Below the pieces are notes generated by a model, which did not search any database, was not told where the DNA came from, and saw only the letters and a program-made list of their open reading frames with translations. Source: Bacillota bacterium (GTDB lineage Bacteria > Bacillota > Clostridia > Acetivibrionales > DSM-1351). From it: DNA of 10,661 bases. Positions 1 to 10,661 of this stretch are shown one piece after another. The stretch is from positions 1 through 10,661 of the forward strand of contig JAEZIV010000043.1 of the NCBI GenBank assembly GCA_023436515.1, in the 5' to 3' direction. The translations under genes and the position numbers were made by a program. Within the stretch, counting starts at the first letter, position 1, and each line of letters starts with the position of its first letter.

Positions 1-2152
1 CATTTATGTTATAGCTGGTATAAACCTTTACTTTATAAACTTCATAATCTACTAAGTCCAAAAATCTGATTTCTGACAGCTCCTTATCGAGTACATGATT
101 TACGTCGGCTTCACTGTCAGTAATAAAGCTTCCCGTCCCATCCTTACGAGCAATCCTGGTCTTGACGGGGTTATCGTCACGGTCATACACTGAGAAGAAT
201 GTGCTTTGATCCTTTATGAGGGCATTATCAACATTTGATAATTGTATACTGATTTCTGCATTCTTTACTTCATTCTTTAGCAGCTTTATATCGGCTTTTG
301 GTGGCTGCTTACAAGTATGAGTGTAGCCCTTGAGTACCCCTTCCATAGGCAGGATATTCCCAAATCTGTCATAGCAAACAAACTCATAATCATATACACT
401 GTCGGATTTTATTTTTCCAGGGGATTCATATATAACTGAATTGCCTAACCTGAGGCTGTTAAGTTCCTTACTTGCAGTGGTACAGTTATATTTGTCAGAG
501 CTTACATCCCGATTTGTGACTATTACTTCCATTCTGTTCATGTATTGAACAGTTTCGATATAGGTATGCTTATCAATAGTATTTCCGCTTTGGTCAATAA
601 TTTGGGTGGTACTTTTTATAGCGTTTTGAATTGTGAGGTCCTTCAACTGGATTTTACTGAAAAATATTTCTCCGTTTACCCAATTGAATTTAAGTGGTGT
701 AAGCTGGCTGAAAGGTAAGGTTTTAACCTCTTCTCCATTAACCAGCGTCTCCTCTACCTTGAGCCCGGTTTTATCAATGTAGGTCATTTTAACAACTACA
801 GTGTATTCGGTTTCGGGATGTAATGGTCCAATACTGACATCATCAGTTTTATTATATGCTTTTCTCATAACAAGCTTTGAATCTTTATCAAATACTTCAA
901 AGCTTACACCTGTTCTATATAGAAACTCCGGATTTTCTATTGTCATTCCCGGTGATAATATTGAATATACTGACGTTGAAAAGCTATTAAGCTTAACCAC
1001 AGGCTTAACCCAGTTCTTTATAACCGGAGGAGCTTCAGGTGGAGGTAACTCTTCCGAACCCCCTCCTGGATCACTGCCACTGGGTGACGAGGAAGGTGGA
1101 GGAACCATTCCCGGCAAATCGTTTGGTATTGCCGGTGCAGCAGGTGCAGCAGGCTCAGCTGGTTTAGCAGGCTCACCTTCATAAGGCTGTGTGTTGACAG
1201 CAGGCTTTTCATTATCCGGCTTCTTATCCTCGGAAGAAGCGTCTGTAGGCTCCTCAGTATCCTTTGAAGGCTCAACAGAAGCTTGTGCACTTTTCCGTTC
1301 TTCTTCATCTGTTGAGGACTCAGCCTGAATGTAGTCTTCCTGCTGTTCTTCCTGAGTTACTTTATTCTGTACCAATTTAATGTCTTTTTTTATGGGTATG
1401 ATAGCAGCTTCCTGCTGTTTCTCTTTGTCCCGCTCCCTTAAATCCTCTTTCTCGTATAAACCCAGCTTCTCCAGAAAATCGTAATATGAATATTCCTTGC
1501 CTTCAATTGAAATAATGGATTCCGAGGACAATGGCTTAATTGTAAAAAGGTTAAAAGCATCAGCCTCAAAACTATAGTATCGGATCTCGTTTTCCATAAA
1601 TCGAACAATAGAATTTTGTGGAATAGTCTTTTCCATGAAGAAACTACCCAACACCTTGATTTCCTTGGTATTAATAAAAAGTCCGTTTGATAAATCCATC
1701 AGCATGAACTCTTCTCTGTAGGCCTTTTCCATGTCGGGGTTAAAACTGACTCCATTGTTTATGTAAAGCCCATTGTAGGTCTTGGTGTAGCTGAATTCGT
1801 CGGTAATGAGGCTGGGCTTGTCTGTGAGAGTCATGATAGTTGAAGCATTATTAATAAACAAAGGAAAAGCATCATTTAGCGGCAGCTTTTTGTCACCGAC
1901 GAAAAATTTTCCTGCCTTCTCGTAAATTGTATCTGATACTGAAAAAGGGACAGCTTCAATCTTTGCTTCCTCTGCAGTTATATCATCCTTTAGGAGATTT
2001 CGAGTAACATTATTTGTGCTGATCAAAAAGCCATCATTATTTACAACCAAATATACTGAATACTGATTATATTTAATAACTAAAAAGGTCGCTATAAGTG
2101 TAATAAACAGCACCCCACACATGATTGCCATAAAGAGTCTGTTTTTCTTCAT
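1..2152 (-). CDS. Membrane-anchored surface protein: beta-rich domain, Pro/Ala/Glu spacer, Fn3-like domains (C-terminus cut by window)
   Basis: The reading frame opens with ATG at 2152 and stays open for 717 codons to the window edge, so the C-terminus is missing. An AGGAGGTGA ribosome binding site 5 bases upstream fixes the start. Residues 1-4 are basic, 5-25 form one membrane helix, and the rest should lie outside the cell. Residues about 30-230 resemble the N-terminal half of the protein encoded at 2165-3622; both have paired FINN/FLNN, INNG/IGDG and LFINT/LCINT segments and a following YxxL/F element. Residues about 236-378 are a charged, then Pro/Ala/Gly/Ser-rich spacer of the wall-spanning type. 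From about 380 come Fn3-like strands (LHPETEYTVVVKM), a second beta domain to about 605, and the start of a third. I do not recognise a named family. It is probably a surface structural or adhesive component of the same system as the ATPase upstream. Confidence 0.85.
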   Translation of the reverse strand, partial: MKKNRLFMAIMCGVLFITLIATFLVIKYNQYSVYLVVNNDGFLISTNNVTRNLLKDDITAEEAKIEAVPFSVSDTIYEKAGKFFVGDKKLPLNDAFPLFINNASTIMTLTDKPSLITDEFSYTKTYNGLYINNGVSFNPDMEKAYREEFMLMDLSNGLFINTKEIKVLGSFFMEKTIPQNSIVRFMENEIRYYSFEADAFNLFTIKPLSSESIISIEGKEYSYYDFLEKLGLYEKEDLRERDKEKQQEAAIIPIKKDIKLVQNKVTQEEQQEDYIQAESSTDEEERKSAQASVEPSKDTEEPTDASSEDKKPDNEKPAVNTQPYEGEPAKPAEPAAPAAPAIPNDLPGMVPPPSSSPSGSDPGGGSEELPPPEAPPVIKNWVKPVVKLNSFSTSVYSILSPGMTIENPEFLYRTGVSFEVFDKDSKLVMRKAYNKTDDVSIGPLHPETEYTVVVKMTYIDKTGLKVEETLVNGEEVKTLPFSQLTPLKFNWVNGEIFFSKIQLKDLTIQNAIKSTTQIIDQSGNTIDKHTYIETVQYMNRMEVIVTNRDVSSDKYNCTTASKELNSLRLGNSVIYESPGKIKSDSVYDYEFVCYDRFGNILPMEGVLKGYTHTCKQPPKADIKLLKNEVKNAEISIQLSNVDNALIKDQSTFFSVYDRDDNPVKTRIARKDGTGSFITDSEADVNHVLDKELSEIRFLDLVDYEVYKVKVYTSYNIN

Positions 2153-2157
2153 AATAC

Positions 2158-2166
2158 TCACCTCCT
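2158..2166 (-). promoter_or_regulatory. Ribosome binding site overlapping the upstream stop codon
   Basis: AGGAGGTGA lies 5 bases before the ATG at 2152 and shares bases with the TAG stop (2165-2167) of the preceding gene. This near-perfect site fixes the start and implies that the two surface proteins are translated in a coupled way. Confidence 0.8.
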
Positions 2167-3622
2167 ATTTTACTTCCTCAAGCTGAGAAGGTTCTGAGAA
2201 CAATATCTGTTCCTTACCTCCAACTGTATACATCACACCAGAACTAAGGTTTACTTTTGTTCCATCCTTCATATTTGCAAAAGCACTCTCATAGCCTTTA
2301 ACATTCCTACTGATATACTCATCGCCATCATACTTATATATTTCAAGCAACCCATCTTCCGCTAAACTCACGCTAGTAAATGGTGTGACCGAAATACGCT
2401 CATCACCATTTACAATATCAACTTGATTAAAAAATATATAGTTATGCCTTCCATCATATAAAAACATATCAGTATATGATCTCAGCTTTTCACCAAGCCT
2501 TGTGTAAACTGCATTTTCGTCGGCGTATATCTGCGACATAGCCGGCTGTTTCCTCATTGTATAGACTTTTGGTTCAACAATAACATAGTCTGCTGGCAGC
2601 AGTATTTTTCTTTCATCTGCAAAGTAAAAAGGTAAACTATATATGACTGCCCTATCGCCACCTGTCTCCATTACAAAGCCGTTGTCAGAACGATAAAATA
2701 CTTTTTCACCCTTGTAATCATATCTGGCTCCCATAAAATACTGGTAAAGATTTGCCTGAAGCCTGAACTCGCTTATGCTTACCTCCTCTGAACCTGTAGA
2801 CTTTTCAGCCTCATTGATTTTCTTTATAAGGTAATTATAGGTAACCTTATTACCCTTGAACTCCATCATGGTTAATTCCGGAATAACCTCAATATAGGCT
2901 AATCCTGCCTTTTCATTCCATAGCTGGTAGCAGGTTATTCCCTTTTGTCCCAGCTTGAGGATTGAGTTTGCACTGATTATCTCAACCCTGCCCTGATTAT
3001 CAATTTTGAGCTCCTGAGTATTTATACATAAATCATTGGTAAGCTGAAGTAAAACAATATCCTCATTTTCGCTGCGCTGCATAGCTTTATTGAATACAGC
3101 TCCGTCACCTATAAATGTATCCGCCTCGCAAGCCTTAACTGTTAATTTGCTGCTCACTAAGTTAAATTTATTATGGTATAGGTACAGGTAAGCTCCATTA
3201 TTCAGGAAAACGGGATATTCCGGATTTAGCTCAAGCTTATCTCCGCTGTCACCGGGCTGAATAAAGTAACTGTCTCCCTTAGAATAAAGCTTGCTATCCT
3301 CGGGAAACTTTTTAACAACCCTTAGATTTGAAGCTCTGCTTCCCTCTTTCTTTACTAGCTCTGTTACTCGGCCGTCAGTTATACAGCCTCCCTCTGTGCT
3401 AAAGGTCTTAATGTTTTTCTTAAAAATCCCATTTGGCAGGATCAATACTGACACTGTAGTAGTTACAATAAGAAATAGTATTAGTAGAAGAAAAATTGCA
3501 GCAAGGTTGAGTCTTTTTCCATTTAGCTTGTATTGTGACAAATACCTTACACTTTCCTGTAGTTTCTTTGGGTATTTTATTTTATATTTTTTTATGTAAT
3601 CCGGTAGCCTGATTCTATTCAA
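2165..3622 (-). CDS. Single-pass membrane protein with two extracellular beta-rich domains
   Basis: A 485-residue protein of no family I can name. Residues 1-38 are strongly basic and should be cytoplasmic. Residues 39-62 form one membrane helix, and 63-485 should be outside. The outside part has two units. Residues about 75-275 match the first domain of the next gene's product. Residues about 288-480 match the C-terminal domain of the protein encoded at 3663-4880: NLYQY, then ERKILLP against ERILIP, then MFLYDGRHNYIFF against FFLFDGKDTYVFF, then GGKEQILF against DGQEQMLF. The start is TTG, supported by GGAGG 5 bases upstream; no ATG fits as well. It lies 40 bases after the preceding gene, and its stop overlaps the next ribosome binding site. 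It therefore bridges two relatives and is likely part of one surface assembly linked to the ATPase operon. Confidence 0.88.
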   Translation of the reverse strand: MNRIRLPDYIKKYKIKYPKKLQESVRYLSQYKLNGKRLNLAAIFLLLILFLIVTTTVSVLILPNGIFKKNIKTFSTEGGCITDGRVTELVKKEGSRASNLRVVKKFPEDSKLYSKGDSYFIQPGDSGDKLELNPEYPVFLNNGAYLYLYHNKFNLVSSKLTVKACEADTFIGDGAVFNKAMQRSENEDIVLLQLTNDLCINTQELKIDNQGRVEIISANSILKLGQKGITCYQLWNEKAGLAYIEVIPELTMMEFKGNKVTYNYLIKKINEAEKSTGSEEVSISEFRLQANLYQYFMGARYDYKGEKVFYRSDNGFVMETGGDRAVIYSLPFYFADERKILLPADYVIVEPKVYTMRKQPAMSQIYADENAVYTRLGEKLRSYTDMFLYDGRHNYIFFNQVDIVNGDERISVTPFTSVSLAEDGLLEIYKYDGDEYISRNVKGYESAFANMKDGTKVNLSSGVMYTVGGKEQILFSEPSQLEEVK

Positions 3623-3627
3623 AATAA

Positions 3628-3632
3628 CCTCC
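3628..3632 (-). promoter_or_regulatory. Ribosome binding site deciding a TTG start
   Basis: GGAGG with a 5-base spacer precedes the TTG at 3620-3622. No in-frame ATG with a comparable site is nearby, so the 485-residue protein is called from TTG. Confidence 0.7.
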
Positions 3633-3662
3633 GTATAGCAAGGGGCTTGTTATATATAAAGC

Positions 3663-5169
<1,507 letters not shown>

Positions 5170-5174
5170 TCATA

Positions 5175-7342
<2,168 letters not shown>

Positions 7343-7380
7343 GCCGGTAATCCTTTCCCTATTTAGTCAGAAGCTTTAAA

Positions 7381-8706
7381 TCAATCATAATCAACCAATC
7401 CGGTAAACATACCACTCATTTCCTCTAGTGAATGAGGACTGAATTTGTATTGATTGAGCTTGCTTCTAATTTCTTTCCCGTTAATGATCTTTTTACGAAG
7501 CTCGGGGCTCATTTCGTCCATATTTGCAAGCTCGTATACTTCACAGGTTTCAAGATAGGAGAGCAGCTCTCTTCTTACGACAGCTCCAATCTTTTTTATT
7601 AGCTTTGTTTGAACAGCTCCACCAAGTCTTGATACAGAAAGTCCATAATCAATGGCTGGCTTTTGACCCCTTTCAAAATTCTTTGCCGAAAGTACAATCT
7701 GTCCATCGGTAATAGAAATGACATTACTTGATATGTAGTCAGTTATATCTCCGCCCTTAGTTTCAACGACGGGCAAAATGGTAATTGACCCGCCATCCTT
7801 ATGTTGACAGCCCTTTTCCAGAAGACTCGCATGAGTGTAAAAGATATCAGAAGGATACGCATCCCTACCGGGAACCTTTCCCGTAAGGAGACTTATCTCA
7901 CGGTATACATCCGCATGGCGCTTCAGATCATCAATTGCTACCAGCACATCCTTTTTTTGCTCAAGCATATACATCTCAGCTACAGCTAATCCGAAAAAAG
8001 GAGTATTTCTGAGAACAGCCGGACACTCATCATTAAAGGCTGCTATAATAATTGTATACTCCATTGCTCCTCGCTTTAAGAGCTCTGTATATACCTCCTT
8101 GACTTCCTTTTTAGTTTTTCCTACAGCTATATATATACAAAGCATGTCTCTGTTTTTTTGGTTTACAAATGTATCAAGAATGATTTGAGTCTTTCCGGTT
8201 TTTTTGTCTCCCACTATAAGCTGCCTTTGACCACAGCCTATTGGGTAAATCATATCAATGCCTGTAATTCCTGTAAGCATTGGTCTCTTTACCGGAGCTC
8301 TGTCCATTATTGATATGGGCTTTGATTCCAATGAAAGTTCATATGTGTTGTCAAATCTTCGTCCGGAGAGCTTGTCCTCCCCAAACATGTCTATGATATG
8401 CCCGACTGACTCAGGAGAGAATAAACCCTTGAACTCCATACCGGTACCGATAACTTCATCACCAATATTTATGCTATCGGTTTTTCTGGTAACAGCAATC
8501 ACAACAGATTTCCTGTTTATTGCGCTGACATAGCCTTCTCCCTTTTCACCAATACGGATCTTTTCGTAAAAACACACGTCTTCCAAGCCTTCAACTTCAA
8601 CAATGTAATTAAGGACTTTGGTTACCCGTCCTACTTCATATATATTTTTTCTTTGTTTAACTTCAGCAATTTTTCTCTCAATCAATTCTTCAACATGCTT
8701 ACTCAT
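7381..8706 (-). CDS. atpA: F-type ATPase alpha subunit with shortened C-terminal domain
   Basis: A 441-residue protein; typical alpha is about 500-510. Walker A is the alpha-type GDKKTGKT (166-173) and Walker B is VLVAIDDLKRHADVYRE (254-270). The segment SNVISITDGQIVLSAKNF is followed by GLSVSRLGGAVQ, whose Arg360 is the arginine finger that completes the catalytic site on beta. The beta-barrel (about 22-90) is complete, and an N-terminal helix (MSKHVEELIERKI) of the kind that binds delta is kept. Most of the missing length is in the C-terminal helical domain after residue about 370. ATG at 8706 has TGGAG 8 bases upstream. It follows the b-delta gene by 28 bases and precedes gamma by 38, as in standard atp operons. 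Confidence 0.96.
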   Translation of the reverse strand: MSKHVEELIERKIAEVKQRKNIYEVGRVTKVLNYIVEVEGLEDVCFYEKIRIGEKGEGYVSAINRKSVVIAVTRKTDSINIGDEVIGTGMEFKGLFSPESVGHIIDMFGEDKLSGRRFDNTYELSLESKPISIMDRAPVKRPMLTGITGIDMIYPIGCGQRQLIVGDKKTGKTQIILDTFVNQKNRDMLCIYIAVGKTKKEVKEVYTELLKRGAMEYTIIIAAFNDECPAVLRNTPFFGLAVAEMYMLEQKKDVLVAIDDLKRHADVYREISLLTGKVPGRDAYPSDIFYTHASLLEKGCQHKDGGSITILPVVETKGGDITDYISSNVISITDGQIVLSAKNFERGQKPAIDYGLSVSRLGGAVQTKLIKKIGAVVRRELLSYLETCEVYELANMDEMSPELRKKIINGKEIRSKLNQYKFSPHSLEEMSGMFTGLVDYD

Positions 8707-8734
8707 ATGTATACTCCATTTCTTTCGGTGCTTT

Positions 8735-9520
8735 TTATGTTAATTCACACCGTCTGATGCCATAATCGTACAATTTGTTTCCAATACAAATCTGAAAGCC
8801 CTCACACAAATTCCTGTCATACTCAAATACTACATCCTCCGGAAGCTGGACTGAACTTAAATCCTTTGAAGATTTTATGCGTATCCTCATATCCTTTATC
8901 AATATCTCAGTCTTTAACCAGTTATAAAATTTAATACAGTCAAAGCTAGAATTGAAAAGCATAAAATCATCAATCAGTTGCATCTCAAGGTCAGAAACAA
9001 TGCCCCTTATGATCTCCAGCTGTTCGTCACCATCCACTTGGGATAAGCTGTATATACTCTCAAAGCTTAGCTTTCCTAACAGACTTCCAACAAGTTCAGA
9101 CCTTTGTGCCAAAGCCCGATTGCTAAACTTATCAGTATTTTGCTTTAGATGCCGTAGTTCTTCAATTATCTTGTCAATATCAAAGGAAAAGCCTTCATTA
9201 AGCCTCCTGTAATCCTCAGCGAACCCTCTGTTAAAGTAATCCGCTACGGGAGGTAAAAACACCTCCGGCAAATGCTCCCCAGCTTCTCCTTTAGCTGCCC
9301 TGATTCCCGAGTACTTGCTCTCTTCATTACTCAGCTCTTGCATTACTGCTGCAAGTCGGGCTTCCTTTCTTTGGATAAGCTCATCATATGACTGCAGCTG
9401 CTTTGCAACATTATCCTTGATTCTTCCTGATAACCCAATGGTAATAAACCGCAAGGCTGCAAAAGCAAAGGCAGTCAATATTAACATAACAATTAGTGCA
9501 GCTATAAAACCAGTATCCAT
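8735..9520 (-). CDS. atpH: Fused b-delta-like peripheral stalk subunit
   Basis: A 261-residue protein. Residues 4-28 are one membrane helix, and 32-75 form a charged coiled-coil segment, as in subunit b. Residues about 85-220 are mainly helical with no clear match. The last 35 residues (VVFEYDRNLCEGFQICIGNK, then LYDYGIRRCEL) follow the delta C-terminal pattern 'DPxLIGGFxxxIGDxVxDGSxxxxLxxL'. It fills the slot between c and alpha where b and delta normally lie as two genes. The inferred role is the stator connection from membrane to the top of alpha. ATG at 9520 is preferred because AAGGTGA lies just upstream at proper spacing. A GTG two codons earlier would leave no room for a ribosome binding site. 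It resembles the mycobacterial b-delta fusion in concept only, and the b part is assigned by layout rather than by motif. Confidence 0.82.
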   Translation of the reverse strand: MDTGFIAALIVMLILTAFAFAALRFITIGLSGRIKDNVAKQLQSYDELIQRKEARLAAVMQELSNEESKYSGIRAAKGEAGEHLPEVFLPPVADYFNRGFAEDYRRLNEGFSFDIDKIIEELRHLKQNTDKFSNRALAQRSELVGSLLGKLSFESIYSLSQVDGDEQLEIIRGIVSDLEMQLIDDFMLFNSSFDCIKFYNWLKTEILIKDMRIRIKSSKDLSSVQLPEDVVFEYDRNLCEGFQICIGNKLYDYGIRRCELT

Positions 9521-9570
9521 GCTCACCTTCCATTCTGCTATAACAAAAATATATTAGTTTACACAGCTGC

Positions 9571-9885
<315 letters not shown>

Positions 9886-9894
9886 TCATTATTA

Positions 9895-9923
9895 ATTATT
9901 GGGTGTTTGGTCATTCATGTCAT
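9895..9923 (-). promoter_or_regulatory. Candidate sigma-A promoter for the ATPase genes
   Basis: On the minus strand, ATGACA (9923-9918) and AATAAT (9900-9895) each match the consensus at five of six bases and are separated by exactly 17 bases. They lie in the only gap above 100 bases in the window, about 75 bases before the c-subunit start, so transcripts would carry the hairpin in their leader. The region is AT-rich, so a chance match is possible. Confidence 0.35.
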
Positions 9924-9934
9924 AAATATTATTA

Positions 9935-10661
<727 letters not shown>

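Noticed and set aside
801..1184. Plus-strand reading frame of 127 codons
   Set aside because: It lies opposite the Pro/Ala/Gly-rich spacer of the minus-strand surface gene, whose low-complexity codons leave the other strand open. It has no independent support.
1018..1308. Minus-strand 96-codon frame starting MKKNGKVHKLL
   Set aside because: It overlaps the real gene in a different frame within the low-complexity spacer, and the translation is a Leu/Arg-rich artefact.
9524..9526. GTG start for the b-delta gene
   Set aside because: The ribosome binding bases AAGGTGA overlap this codon; the ATG at 9520 has correct spacing.

Overview
The window holds nine genes, all on the minus strand and read from right to left, packed closely enough to look like one operon. 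Codon and base use, strong AGGAGG-type ribosome binding sites and single-pass surface proteins with Fn3-like domains suggest a low-to-medium GC Gram-positive bacterium, most likely a clostridial Firmicute. No marker gene fixes the genus. Both ends of the window cut through a gene.

Right edge (9935-10661): the C-terminal part of a large surface protein with Gly-Gly-X repeats and Fn3-like beta domains. A 115-base gap follows, with a candidate promoter and a hairpin. Centre (4870-9819): a divergent but complete-looking F1 part and a partial F0 part of an F-type ATPase, in the classical order c, (b-delta), alpha, gamma, beta, epsilon. Left (1-4880): three membrane-anchored proteins whose outside parts share one beta-rich domain family. 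They are a six-helix membrane protein, a single-pass protein with two copies, and a single-pass protein with one copy plus a Pro/Ala/Glu spacer and Fn3-like domains that runs off the window.

The ATPase departs from a normal ATP synthase in several linked ways. The c subunit keeps the Gly-rich first helix and the polar loop, but has no acidic residue at the ion-binding position or anywhere in either helix. No recognisable a subunit is present, and its usual place before c holds a surface protein. Subunits b and delta are fused, alpha is short at its C-terminus, and epsilon lacks the C-terminal helical domain. The catalytic residues of beta and the arginine finger of alpha are intact. The reading that fits best is an ATP-driven rotary machine that may not pump ions, encoded with, and perhaps mechanically coupled to, cell-surface proteins. 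This resembles the F1-like ATPases of mycoplasmas that are tied to gliding or to surface antibody-cleaving systems. The coupling is an inference; the subunit identities and the missing carboxylate can be read directly from the sequence.
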